Shown here: positions 40,623-49,355 of the stretch, in pieces
Numbering within the stretch: position 1 is the first letter of the stretch
Layout of the letters: each line of letters starts with the position of its first letter
Source of the DNA: JACCYJ01 sp038198775
GTDB lineage: Bacteria > Actinomycetota > Actinomycetes > Propionibacteriales > Nocardioidaceae
DNA length: 64,000 bases
Direction: 5' to 3'
NCBI GenBank assembly: GCA_038198775.1
Contig: JBBPZV010000034.1
Span: forward strand, 1 to 64,000
Notes under the pieces: model-generated
Databases searched by the model: none
Told to the model about the DNA's origin: nothing
Seen by the model: the letters and a program-made list of their open reading frames with translations, nothing else
Translations under genes and position numbers: made by a program

Positions 40623-41581
40623 GACAGGCGCCGCCCAGTTCGGACGAGGGCCTCGATGCGCTCGACCGCCGAGGGCAGGTCATGCACCCGGGCCACCCGC
40701 CGGGTGCCGTACGCGTCGGTTTCGGCAGTGGTCCAGCCCGGTCCTCCGAGCAGCACGTGACGGTGCACCAGGGCACGGAGGTCGGAGGCGGGGGCGTCTT
40801 CAGCGGGGCGTCCCATCGTGCGCCAGATGAACACCACCCTCGGGTCGCGGCGCTCCACCGCAGCCGCGAGGGCAGCGGTGGGAGTCCGCGGGCCGAGAGC
40901 GACGGACCCGATCCGTCGTTCCGCAAGGGCGGCCTCCAACGCCAGCACCGGCAGGTAGTGCTGCTCGCCGGCAGCGCCGGCAATCACCACCTGGGCGCTG
41001 GCCGGGCGGTGGGAGCGGCCGGCACGGGTGATCGCTCGCAGCTCGGCGCCCAGCCGCTCGCTGACGAGGTGTTCGCCCTCGATGCCGATGCGTCCGCTCT
41101 CCCATTGCCGACCGATTTCCGTCAGCGCGGGTACGGCCACCTTGGTCCAGGCGCCGACGACCCCGTGACGTTCGAGTGCCTGCCTGGCGATCCTCGACAG
41201 CGTCGCGGCGTCGAGCTCGGCTGCCGCCCGAACCAGCGCGTCGACGGCGGTGCCCGCACTGCGCGCTGTCTGGGGGGCTGCCACCCGCCCTCGGGGCACC
41301 CGCGGCAGCGCCTGCGTTCGGCTCTGGGCAACGGTCGCCGCCTCCGCCGCGGGGACGCCGTCCGCTATCAGCCGACTCATCAGATCCACCCGGGCGACAT
41401 CTGCCTCGGTGTAGCGCCGGTGCCCCCCCTCGGTACGCCGGCTGGGACCGAGCCCGTAGCGACGGTCCCAGGTGCGCAGGGTCGGGGCGGCGATCCCCAG
41501 CCTCGTCGCCACCGCGCCGACCCCCCACAGCGCGATGAGGGACGGAACATCCTCGTCACCGGCACCCGGGAACGGGTCCAC
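40619..41581 (-). CDS. MerR-type regulator with cobalamin-binding-like domain (CarH/LitR-like)
   Basis: 320 residues. N-terminal MerR HTH: WGVGAVATRLGIAAPTLRTW and RTEGGHRRYTEADV. Middle helical B12 cap with W-x9-EH (WESGRIGIEGEH), as in the CarH photoreceptors. C-terminal Rossmann part with GEQHYLPVLALEAALAER, where the His is kept but the ExHxxG glycine is a Pro. A light- or B12-responsive repressor is likely. The GTG start is the nearest one before the HTH. Divergent from the WhiB-like gene and overlapping the polymerase stop by 4 nt. Confidence 0.82.
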   Translation of the reverse strand: MDPFPGAGDEDVPSLIALWGVGAVATRLGIAAPTLRTWDRRYGLGPSRRTEGGHRRYTEADVARVDLMSRLIADGVPAAEAATVAQSRTQALPRVPRGRVAAPQTARSAGTAVDALVRAAAELDAATLSRIARQALERHGVVGAWTKVAVPALTEIGRQWESGRIGIEGEHLVSERLGAELRAITRAGRSHRPASAQVVIAGAAGEQHYLPVLALEAALAERRIGSVALGPRTPTAALAAAVERRDPRVVFIWRTMGRPAEDAPASDLRALVHRHVLLGGPGWTTAETDAYGTRRVARVHDLPSAVERIEALVRTGRRLS

Positions 41582-41740
41582 TGCAACCTCCCAGGCCTCG
41601 CGGAACTGCGCTTGCGCACCACCTCGATTGTCGGGCCGCCGCGCCGGACCCGCCACCGCAACCGTCCGACGACGCTTGCGCTCAACCGGTGGTGTGAGTA
41701 AGTTGTGCATCACTTCGGTACCCCGGCAGGAGATCGTGAC

Positions 41741-42025
41741 ATGGCCAACATCGCCCGGCTTCCGCTTCCCCTTCTCGACGTGTACGACTGGCAGTTCGCC
41801 GGAGCGTGCCTGGAGGCCGATCCGGAGCTGTTCTTCCCTCCCGAGGCCGAACGCGGGCCCCGCCGACGGGCACGAGAACGCGCCGCGAAGTCCTACTGCG
41901 TGCGCTGCCCGGTCATCGCCGAGTGCCTGCGGCACGCCCTCGCGGTCCGGGAGCCGTACGGCGTGTGGGGAGGCCTCACCACCGGCGAACGCGCCAACGT
42001 CGCGGCGGGGACGGCCGCCTCCTGA
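41741..42025 (+). CDS. WhiB-family iron-sulfur transcription factor
   Basis: 94 residues. Four Cys ligands for a 4Fe-4S cluster (GAC, then SYCVRCPVIAEC), the turn GVWGG and the short basic C-terminus are all present. The HALAVREPYGVWGG segment is closest to the WhiB/WhmD (WhiB2) group, linked to septation and sporulation. ATG behind AGGAGA; an upstream ATG at 41705 is less likely. Confidence 0.92.
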   Translation: MANIARLPLPLLDVYDWQFAGACLEADPELFFPPEAERGPRRRARERAAKSYCVRCPVIAECLRHALAVREPYGVWGGLTTGERANVAAGTAAS

Positions 42026-42035
42026 GCCGGCCGGG

Positions 42036-44999
42036 TCAGCGGCCGCCGAAGACGCGCTCGAAGGCCGATCGGGCCCGGCGAGTCACCCGCCGGTAGTCAT
42101 CGACCATGGGCTCGGCCCCGCCGATGCCGTAGCCGAGAAGATCCGCAACCCCGGCGCGGTTTCGTCCGTCGCGAGGCAACGTGTCCGACGGGCGACCTGC
42201 CACCACGGTGATCGCGTTGCGTATCCGGCTCACCAGCAGCCAGGCGGCCTCCAGGGCCGCTGCATCGGTGCCGGGCAGCAGCCCGGCCGCGGCCGCGGCC
42301 CGGAGCGCGGGCAGCGTCCGGGTGGTGCGCAGTGCGGGAATGCTGCCTGCGTGCTGCAGCTGCAGCAGCTGGACGGTCCACTCCACGTCACCGAGTCCGC
42401 CCCTTCCCAGCTTGAGGTGCGTGGCCGGATCGGCGCCTCGCGGCAGCCGCTCGCTGTCGACCCGTGCCTTGATCCGCCGCAGCTCGGTCACCTCGCCCGG
42501 GAGGAGTCCGTCGACCGGCCAGCGCAGCGCTTCGATGAGGCGCGTGAAGCGCTCGCACAGCCCGGGTGCCCCGATCGCCGCGTCGGCTCGAAGCAGCGCC
42601 TGGCGCTCCCACAACGCAGCCCAGCGCTCGTAGTAGGCGGCGTGGGCGGCCAGCGAGCGCACCAGCGGTCCCTGCTTGCCCTCTGGCCGCAGGTCGGCGT
42701 CGAGGTGCAGCGGCGGGTCGTCACCGGGAGCGACCAGCAGTTCGCGCAACCTCTGTGCCACCGCAAGCGCCGCCTCGGAAGCCTCCCGTTCCGAGGCGCC
42801 TTCGGCCGGCTCGTGCACGAACATGACGTCGGCATCACTGCCATAGCTCATCTCCTGACCACCGAGGCGGCCCATGGCCACGATGGCCAACCGGGTCGGC
42901 AGCGGACCAGAAGTTGCGGCGACGGCCGCGGTGGCCGCCTCCAGAGCCCCGCCGAGCGTGGCCAGCGTGATGTCGCTCAACGCCTGGCCGACCGGTTCGA
43001 CGTCGAGGCGGTGGAGGACGTCGGCCATCGCCACCCGACTGAGCTCCCGGCGCCGCAGGGCCCTCACCGCTGCGAACGCCGCGGCCGGGTCGCCGGCGTG
43101 GCGCCGGACGACAGCCTCCGCCTCCGCGCGCAGCTGCGCGGCCGGGCGAGGCGTCAGCTCGGCTTGCGAGCCGAGCATCGCCACCGCCTCCGGTGCGAGC
43201 GCGAGCAGTCCGGTGGCGAACCGGCTGTGAGACAGCACCCGGGCGAGCTGTTCGGCCGCGAGGCTCTCGTCTCGGAGCTGACGCAGGTACCAAGGGCTTC
43301 CACCGAGCCGCTCGGACAGGGTCCGAAAGGCCAGCAGGGCGGCATCGGGGTCGGGACCGTCGGCGAACCATCGCAGCAAGACCGGCAGCAGCTGCCGCTG
43401 GATCGCCGCACGTCGCGTGAGACCGCTGGTCAGCGCCTGCAGGTGGCCGAGCGCCGTCTGCGGATCGGCATAGCCGAGCGCGGTCAGCCGGGCTGACGCC
43501 GCCTCCGGCGCCAGCCGCATCCCCTCACCCGGCACCGCCGCCACCGCTGCCAGTACCGGTCGATAGAAGAGCTTCTCGTGCAGCCGGCGGACGTCGCGTC
43601 GGTTCCGCCGCCAGGCCTCGTCCAGCTCGCCGGCCGGATCCTCTCGATAGCCGAAGCTGCGACCGAGGCGCCGCAGATCCTCCGACCGGGTGGGCACCAC
43701 GTGGACCCGTCGAAGCCACATGAGCTGGATCCGGTGCTCCAGGCAACGCAGGAAGCGGTACGCGTCCGCCAGCGCGGCACCGTCGTCGCGGCCCACGTAC
43801 CCCCCGTCGGTCAACGCCGCCAGCGCGGTCAGGGTGGTGCGGCTGCGCAGCCTCTCGTCGCTGCGCCCGTGCACCAGCTGCAGCAGCTGGACCGCGAACT
43901 CCACGTCGCGCAGCCCGCCCGGTCCCAGCTTGAGCTGGCGGTCGGCGTTGACGCTGGGCAGGTTCTCGATCACCCGGCGCCGCATCGCCTGCACCTCGGG
44001 GACGAAGCCGTCGCGGTCCGCGGCACTCCAGACCAGGGGAGCGACCGCGTCGACGTACGCCTCCCCCAGCGGCACGTCGCCCGCCACCGGCCTGGCCTTG
44101 AGCAGCGCCTGGAACTCCCAGGTTCGCGCCCACCGGCGGTAGTACGCGAGATGGCTGGCCAACGTGCGGACGAGCGGGCCGGCGCTGCCCTCGGGCCGCA
44201 GCGCGGCGTCGACCTCCCACAGCGCACCCTCGGTGGTGTGCACGGAGCAGACCTGCATGGTCGCGGCCGCGAGCCGTTGGGCGGCGTCGAGTGACGTGGC
44301 CGCCGAGGCGCCGGGCGCCGGCTCGTGCACGAAGACGACGTCGACGTCACTCGCGTAGTTCAGCTCTCCGCCGCCGGTCTTGCCGAGGGCGATGACCGCG
44401 AGCCGGCACGATGCCGCCACCTCACCCAGGCGGGCGCGGCTGATCGCGAGGGCCCCCTCCAGCATCGCCGCCGCGAGGTCGGCGAGCGAGGCTGCCACCT
44501 CCTCCACGGTCCAGCCGGAGGTGAGGTCCTCGGCGCACACCTGCAGCAGCCGGGTGCGGTACTCGATCCGCAGCGCGGACACAGCCTCGGTGTCGGGACG
44601 AGTTGCGGCGGGCGCCGGGCTTCCCGGGTCGGCACCGACCGCCTCCAGAGCCGATGTCCGCCAGCCGCCAGCGTCACGAGGCGCGGGTGCCTCATCGCTG
44701 ACCTGCCGCACCGCCTCCGGATGGCGCACCACGAAGTCCCCCAGTGCCGCGCTGCTGCCGAGCACCGCCACCAGGCGGCCCCAACGCCTCAGGTCCGTCC
44801 GCGCCGATGCCAGCGGTGACGGCCGTACGGCATCCAGCCGGCTCAGGCTCGCCAGTGCCAGGTCCGGATCCGCACTCGCGCTCACCGCGTCCAGCAGGTG
44901 ACCGCTCAGCCGCAGTCCGTGCGCCGGCCGCTGAGCAGCCAAGGGGTCGCGGAAGCCAGCCCGTGCCAGTTCAGCCCGCGACAGCGACTGCTCGGACAC
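42036..44999 (-). CDS. glnE: bifunctional glutamine-synthetase adenylyltransferase/deadenylase
   Basis: 987 residues. It contains two nucleotidyltransferase domains, each with GxGxxxYxSDxD: GELNYASDVDVVFVHEP (deadenylase half, residues about 200-217) and GQEMSYGSDADVMFVHEP (adenylylating half, about 710-730), each followed by a GlnD-PII-like helical domain (KLGPGGLRDVEFAVQLLQL and KLGRGGLGDVEWTVQLLQL). Its target Tyr is present in glnA. The GTG start (VSEQSLSRAELARAG) is chosen because the longer frame reads into the PadR promoter. Confidence 0.95.
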   Translation of the reverse strand: MSEQSLSRAELARAGFRDPLAAQRPAHGLRLSGHLLDAVSASADPDLALASLSRLDAVRPSPLASARTDLRRWGRLVAVLGSSAALGDFVVRHPEAVRQVSDEAPAPRDAGGWRTSALEAVGADPGSPAPAATRPDTEAVSALRIEYRTRLLQVCAEDLTSGWTVEEVAASLADLAAAMLEGALAISRARLGEVAASCRLAVIALGKTGGGELNYASDVDVVFVHEPAPGASAATSLDAAQRLAAATMQVCSVHTTEGALWEVDAALRPEGSAGPLVRTLASHLAYYRRWARTWEFQALLKARPVAGDVPLGEAYVDAVAPLVWSAADRDGFVPEVQAMRRRVIENLPSVNADRQLKLGPGGLRDVEFAVQLLQLVHGRSDERLRSRTTLTALAALTDGGYVGRDDGAALADAYRFLRCLEHRIQLMWLRRVHVVPTRSEDLRRLGRSFGYREDPAGELDEAWRRNRRDVRRLHEKLFYRPVLAAVAAVPGEGMRLAPEAASARLTALGYADPQTALGHLQALTSGLTRRAAIQRQLLPVLLRWFADGPDPDAALLAFRTLSERLGGSPWYLRQLRDESLAAEQLARVLSHSRFATGLLALAPEAVAMLGSQAELTPRPAAQLRAEAEAVVRRHAGDPAAAFAAVRALRRRELSRVAMADVLHRLDVEPVGQALSDITLATLGGALEAATAAVAATSGPLPTRLAIVAMGRLGGQEMSYGSDADVMFVHEPAEGASEREASEAALAVAQRLRELLVAPGDDPPLHLDADLRPEGKQGPLVRSLAAHAAYYERWAALWERQALLRADAAIGAPGLCERFTRLIEALRWPVDGLLPGEVTELRRIKARVDSERLPRGADPATHLKLGRGGLGDVEWTVQLLQLQHAGSIPALRTTRTLPALRAAAAAGLLPGTDAAALEAAWLLVSRIRNAITVVAGRPSDTLPRDGRNRAGVADLLGYGIGGAEPMVDDYRRVTRRARSAFERVFGGR

Positions 45000-45063
45000 C
45001 CCAGCAGGGTAGCCGCGTAGCGGGAGGCGGCGCCGGAGGTGGCCCTTGCGTGCGTACCATCGC

Positions 45064-45073
45064 CGATATATCG
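45064..45073. promoter_or_regulatory. AT-rich palindrome before the PadR gene
   Basis: CGATATATCG, followed 7 nt later by TATCGAGA, in an otherwise GC-rich promoter 37 nt before the PadR start. PadR regulators commonly repress their own promoter at such AT-rich palindromes. Confidence 0.45.
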
Positions 45074-45109
45074 TCAGTGTATCGAGATTAGCCATGCAAG
45101 GAGGTCGAC

Positions 45110-45733
45110 ATGGACAGCGTTCAACCCGGCACCTCGAGATGGGCGATGCCGCTGTTGACGGCCCACGGCCACCGCCCGCCGGCGCGGGGCTGGGGCAAGG
45201 GGTTCGGTCCTGGTGCCGGGCCGCCGCCGTGGATGCGTGGCTTGGGATTCGCGCCGTTCGGTCCCCCGGAGGGGACGAGGCGCGACCGCGGAGACGTCCG
45301 GCTGGCCGTGCTGGGTCTGCTCGTCGAGCAACCGATGCACGGCTACCAGCTCATCCGCGAGATCGCGAACCGCAGTGCGGGTGGCTGGCGGGTGAGCCCC
45401 GGCTCGGTGTACCCGACCCTCTCGGCGTTGGAGGACGACGGACTGGTGGAGGCCGAGGAGGGCGACGGGCGGCGCGCCTTCTCGCTCACCGAGGAGGGCC
45501 GCGAGGAGGCGGCCCGTCGCGCGGAGGAGTACGCGGCACTGTGGGACCGGGTGGCCGAGCCCGCCGCGGACGGCCGCGGCGACCTCGCCGGGCTGGTGTT
45601 CCAGGTCGGCGCCGCGGCGATGCAGGTGGGAGCTGCGGGCACGGAGGCACAGCGTGAGCGTGCCGCTGAGCTGCTCGAGCAGACCCGGCGCTCGCTCTAC
45701 CGGCTGTTGGCAGATGACGAGGAGGGGACGTGA
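45110..45733 (+). CDS. PadR-family transcriptional regulator
   Basis: 207 residues. A Gly/Pro-rich N-terminus (to about 55) precedes the PadR winged helix (VRLAVLGLLVEQPMHGYQLI, GGWRVSPGSVYPTLSALEDD, RRAFSLTEEGREEAARR) and a helical dimerisation tail. ATG after AAGGAGG. The following DUF1707 gene overlaps its stop, so the pair forms an operon that is probably autoregulated. Confidence 0.92.
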   Translation: MDSVQPGTSRWAMPLLTAHGHRPPARGWGKGFGPGAGPPPWMRGLGFAPFGPPEGTRRDRGDVRLAVLGLLVEQPMHGYQLIREIANRSAGGWRVSPGSVYPTLSALEDDGLVEAEEGDGRRAFSLTEEGREEAARRAEEYAALWDRVAEPAADGRGDLAGLVFQVGAAAMQVGAAGTEAQRERAAELLEQTRRSLYRLLADDEEGT

Positions 45734-46125
45734 GCACCTCCGCCGGAGTGCGCATCCGGGCCGGCGACGCCGAGCGGGAGACCGTCGCCGAACAGCTGCG
45801 GGAGGCGCATGCGCACGGCCGGTTGCGCTTCGACGAGCTCGACGCGCGGCTGGGCAGCGCGTATGGCGCCACGTACCTCGACGAGCTCCCGGCACTCGTC
45901 GCCGACCTGCCCGAGCCGCCGGCCGCCGGCCGGCCGCCGGTGCCCTGGCGGCCCCCGACCCGGGTGGCGCCGCTGGTGCTGCTGGCGCTCGTCGCGAGCC
46001 TGCTGCTGATCGCGACCGGGCATCCGCCGTTCCCGCTGTTCTGGGTCGGGGTGTGGCTGCTGGTGCGTCGACGGAGCGGCTGGTTCAGAGCACCGGCAGC
46101 AGGCGGTCCAGCTCGAACTGGGTGA
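45730..46125 (+). CDS. DUF1707 + membrane protein
   Basis: 131 residues. DUF1707 occupies about 5-58 (RIRAGDAERETVAEQLREAH, RLRFDELDARLGSAYGAT, ELPALVADLP). Two hydrophobic segments follow (VAPLVLLALVASLLLIA; FPLFWVGVWLLV). Typical partner of PadR in actinobacteria; probably controlled by it. Its 3' end overlaps the glnA2 3' end by 41 bp. Confidence 0.85.
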   Translation: MSTSAGVRIRAGDAERETVAEQLREAHAHGRLRFDELDARLGSAYGATYLDELPALVADLPEPPAAGRPPVPWRPPTRVAPLVLLALVASLLLIATGHPPFPLFWVGVWLLVRRRSGWFRAPAAGGPARTG

Positions 46126-47422
46126 CCCGGCGTCGGTACTCCTGCCACTCCGCCCGCTTGTTGCGCAAGAAGAAGTCGAAGACGTGTTCCCCGAGGGTGG
46201 CGGCGACGAGCTCGCTGGCCTCCATCGCCGCGATGGCCTCGTCGAGGTCGCGGGGCAGTGGGGCGATGCCTAGCTCGCGGCGTTCGGGCTCGCTCAGCGA
46301 CCACACATCGTCCTCGGCCTCACGGGGCAGCTCGTAGGACTCGTTGATGCCCTGCAGGCCGGCGGCGAGCAGCAGGGCGTACGCGAGGTAGGGGTTGCAG
46401 GCCGCGTCGATGGACCGCAGCTCGACCCGGGTCGACTGGCCCTTGGCCGGCTTGTACATCGGCACCCGGACCAGCGCCGAGCGGTTGTTGTGGCCCCAGC
46501 AAACGTGGGCCGGGGCCTCTCCCCCGCCGACCAGCCGCTTGTAGCTGTTCACCCACTGGTTGGTCACCGCGGTGATCTCGCCGGCATGGCGCAAGATGCC
46601 GGCGATGAACGAGCGTCCGACGCCGGAGAGCTGGTACTCCGCGCCGGCCTCGAAGAAGGCGTTACGGTCGCCCTCGAACAATGACATGTGCGTGTGCATG
46701 CCTGAGCCGGGTTGGTCGGTGAACGGCTTGGGCATGAACGAGGCGAAGACACCCTGACCGAGCGCCACCTCCCGGACGGCGACGCGAAACGTCATGATGT
46801 TGTCGGCCGTGGAGAGCGCGTCGGCGTAGCGCAGGTCGATCTCCTGCTGACCGGGCGCTCCCTCGTGGTGGCTGAACTCCACCGAGATGCCCATGGCCTC
46901 GAGCATCTCGATGACCTCGCGGCGGAAGTCGTGCCCGAGCCCCTGCGCGGTGTGGTCGAAGTAGCCGCTGTCGTCGACGGGCACCGGGGTGGTACCCCTG
47001 CTGTGCCGGTCCCGGAACAAGAAGAACTCGATCTCGGGATGGACGTAGAAGGTGAAGCCGAGCTCCGCGGCCCGGGCCAGGCTGCGCTTGAGGACATGTC
47101 GCGGGTCTGCGTACGACGCTTCGCCGTCCGGCAGCACTATGTCGCAGAACATCCGGGCCGTGGCGGCGTCCTCACCGCGCCACGGCAGGATCTGGAACGT
47201 CGCCGGGTCCGGTCGCGCGAGCATGTCGGACTCGTACACCCGGGCGAAGCCCTCGATCGCGGAGCCGTCGAACCCGATGCCCTCCTCGAAGGCCGACTCG
47301 AGCTCGGCGGGCGCCACCGCCACCGACTTCAAGAACCCGAGGACGTCGGTGAACCAGAGCCGTACGAAACGCACCTCGCGCTCCTCGAGCGCGCGCAGCA
47401 CGAAGTCCTCCTGCTTGCCCAT
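46085..47422 (-). CDS. glnA2: type I glutamine synthetase, GlnA2-type
   Basis: 445 residues with GFDGSAIEGFARV, HPEIEFFLF, GSGMHTHMSLF, NNRSALVRVP and the C-terminal QFELDRLLPVL. It differs from GlnA by its shorter length and by the lack of the LYELPPE context: the matching position reads ESYELPREAEDD, and the C-terminal FELYYD is missing. In M. tuberculosis this paralogue follows glnE, as here. Not all such paralogues make glutamine; some act on polyamines. A GlnR-like box lies upstream. Confidence 0.9.
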   Translation of the reverse strand: MGKQEDFVLRALEEREVRFVRLWFTDVLGFLKSVAVAPAELESAFEEGIGFDGSAIEGFARVYESDMLARPDPATFQILPWRGEDAATARMFCDIVLPDGEASYADPRHVLKRSLARAAELGFTFYVHPEIEFFLFRDRHSRGTTPVPVDDSGYFDHTAQGLGHDFRREVIEMLEAMGISVEFSHHEGAPGQQEIDLRYADALSTADNIMTFRVAVREVALGQGVFASFMPKPFTDQPGSGMHTHMSLFEGDRNAFFEAGAEYQLSGVGRSFIAGILRHAGEITAVTNQWVNSYKRLVGGGEAPAHVCWGHNNRSALVRVPMYKPAKGQSTRVELRSIDAACNPYLAYALLLAAGLQGINESYELPREAEDDVWSLSEPERRELGIAPLPRDLDEAIAAMEASELVAATLGEHVFDFFLRNKRAEWQEYRRRVTQFELDRLLPVL

Positions 47423-47446
47423 GGCGGCCAAGTGTGGCCCGGACGT

Positions 47447-47462
47447 GTTACGCCGGCGTTAC
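47447..47462 (-). promoter_or_regulatory. GlnR-like box upstream of glnA2
   Basis: On the minus strand GTAAC-n6-GTAAC, 25 nt before the ATG. Spacing equals that of the box at glnA. One pair only, so weaker than the glnA site. Confidence 0.5.
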
Positions 47463-47525
47463 GCCGAATCTCCCGGCCGCTGAGTTGCTGCCGCGACCAA
47501 GTTGTCGGGAGATTAGGCTGGCAAC

Positions 47526-49280
47526 GTGCCGCAGCTGCGTCTGGCGTTGGCGCAGGTCGACGCCGTCGTCGGCGACCTGGCCGGCAACGTCGACCGGGTG
47601 CTCGCCTGGACACGCCGCGCCGTCGACGCCGGAGCGCACGTCGTCGCGTTCCCGGAGATGATGCTGACCGGCTACCCGATCGAGGACCTGGCGCTGCGCG
47701 CGTCGTTCGTCGAGGCTTCCAGGACCGCGCTGGCGGACCTGGCTCGGCGGCTCCCGGCGCAGGAATGCGGCGACGCCGTGGTGGTGGTCGGGTATCTGGA
47801 CGGTGCCCCGGCCGAGGTGGACAGACTCGGCGTGCCGCGGGGCTCGCCCCGAAACGCCGCCGCGGTCGTCACCGGTGGTGAGGTGGTGGCGACGTACGCC
47901 AAGCACCACCTCCCCAACTACGGGGTCTTCGACGAGTTCCGCTACTTCGTGCCCGGGGACACCACGCAGGTGGTCCGGGTGCACGGCGTCGACGTGGCGA
48001 TCGCGATCTGCGAGGACATCTGGCAGGACGGGCCGTCGCTGGCCGCTCGGGCCGCTGGCGCCGGACTGCTGCTGGTGATCAACGGCTCGCCGTACGAGAG
48101 GTGCAAGGACGACGTACGACGCGAGCTGTGCGCGCGCCGGGCGCAGGAGGCCGGCTGCCCGCTGGCGTACGTGAACATGGTCGGTGGGCAAGACGAGCTG
48201 GTCTTCGACGGCGATTCCCTGGTCGTCGACGCCGAGGGCGCCGTCGTGACCCGGGGCGCGCAGTTCGAGGAGCAGCTGGTCCTCGTCGACCTCGACCTGG
48301 CGGCCACGACCGAGGACATGCCGGAGGAAGCAGAGCGATTCGACGGCCTCCGGGTGCGTCGGACGGCGATCAGCGACCGTCGCCTCGACCCGTACCCGGC
48401 CATGCTGCCGCGGTGCGCGGCGCGGCTCGACGAGATCGCGGAGGTGTACGCGGCGGTGGTGCTGGGGCTGCGGGACTACGTCGGCAAGAACGGCTTTCGC
48501 ACCGTGCTGCTGGGACTGTCCGGAGGCATCGACTCGACGCTGGTGGCCGCCATCGCCTGCGACGCGCTCGGCGCGGACTGCGTCCATGGGGTCTCAAACC
48601 CCAGCGCCTGGTCGAGCGAGCACTCGCGCAGCGACGCCGCCGAGCTGGCGTGCCGCACCGGGCTGCACCTGCAGACGATCCCCATCGCCTCGCTGGTCGA
48701 GGCGTTCCTCGCCGCCGTGCCCGTGACCGGAGTCGCCGCCGAGAACCTGCAGGCCCGGATCCGCGCCGTGATCTGGATGGCGCTGTCCAACCAGCACGGG
48801 CATCTGGTGCTCGCCTGCGGCAACAAGTCCGAGCTTGCGACGGGCTACTCCACGCTGTACGGGGACGCCGTGGGCGGTTTTGCCCCGATCAAGGACGTAC
48901 CCAAGACGCTGGTCTGGCAGCTGGCCCGGTGGCGCAACGCAGAGGCGCATCGTCTCGGGGAGACCCCACCGATCCCCGAGGGCGTCATCGCAAAGCCACC
49001 GAGCGCCGAGCTGCGGCCGGGCCAGCTCGATGCTGACTCGCTGCCGCCGTACGACCTGCTCGACGACGTGCTCGACGACTACGTCGAGCAGGACAGGTCG
49101 TACCGGGAGCTGGTCGGCGACGGCTTCGACCCGGCCGTGGTCTTGCGGGTGCTGGCGATGGTGGACGCGGCGGAGTACAAGCGGCGCCAGTACCCGCCGG
49201 GGCCGAAGATCTCGGTGCGCAACTTCGGCCGAGACCGCCGCCTCCCCATCACCAACGCCTGGCACCCCGACCATCCGTGA
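47526..49280 (+). CDS. nadE: glutamine-dependent NAD+ synthetase
   Basis: 584 residues. N-terminal CN-hydrolase (glutaminase) with catalytic Glu in FPEMMLTGYPIEDL, Lys in YAKHHLPNYGVFDEF and Cys in AIAICEDIW; C-terminal synthetase with the ATP loop GLSGGIDSTLVAAIA (about residue 330). Makes NAD+ from deamido-NAD+ using glutamine, fitting the nearby glutamine synthetase. GTG start. The stop codon lies inside the first 22-bp repeat. Confidence 0.95.
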   Translation: MPQLRLALAQVDAVVGDLAGNVDRVLAWTRRAVDAGAHVVAFPEMMLTGYPIEDLALRASFVEASRTALADLARRLPAQECGDAVVVVGYLDGAPAEVDRLGVPRGSPRNAAAVVTGGEVVATYAKHHLPNYGVFDEFRYFVPGDTTQVVRVHGVDVAIAICEDIWQDGPSLAARAAGAGLLLVINGSPYERCKDDVRRELCARRAQEAGCPLAYVNMVGGQDELVFDGDSLVVDAEGAVVTRGAQFEEQLVLVDLDLAATTEDMPEEAERFDGLRVRRTAISDRRLDPYPAMLPRCAARLDEIAEVYAAVVLGLRDYVGKNGFRTVLLGLSGGIDSTLVAAIACDALGADCVHGVSNPSAWSSEHSRSDAAELACRTGLHLQTIPIASLVEAFLAAVPVTGVAAENLQARIRAVIWMALSNQHGHLVLACGNKSELATGYSTLYGDAVGGFAPIKDVPKTLVWQLARWRNAEAHRLGETPPIPEGVIAKPPSAELRPGQLDADSLPPYDLLDDVLDDYVEQDRSYRELVGDGFDPAVVLRVLAMVDAAEYKRRQYPPGPKISVRNFGRDRRLPITNAWHPDHP

Positions 49281-49311
49281 GTTTCCGCCCGACCATCCGT
49301 GAGTTTCCGCC
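49268..49311 (+). repeat. two tandem 22-bp repeats upstream of panB
   Basis: Unit CGACCATCCGTGAGTTTCC plus GCC, twice without a spacer, with five further matching bases. The first copy contains the nadE stop. The unit is 20/22 identical to the reverse complement of the repeat after panB. Confidence 0.85.
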
Positions 49312-49355
49312 CGACCGGGCCTCCCCCGAGGACGTACGCCGTGCCACGCTGTGGC

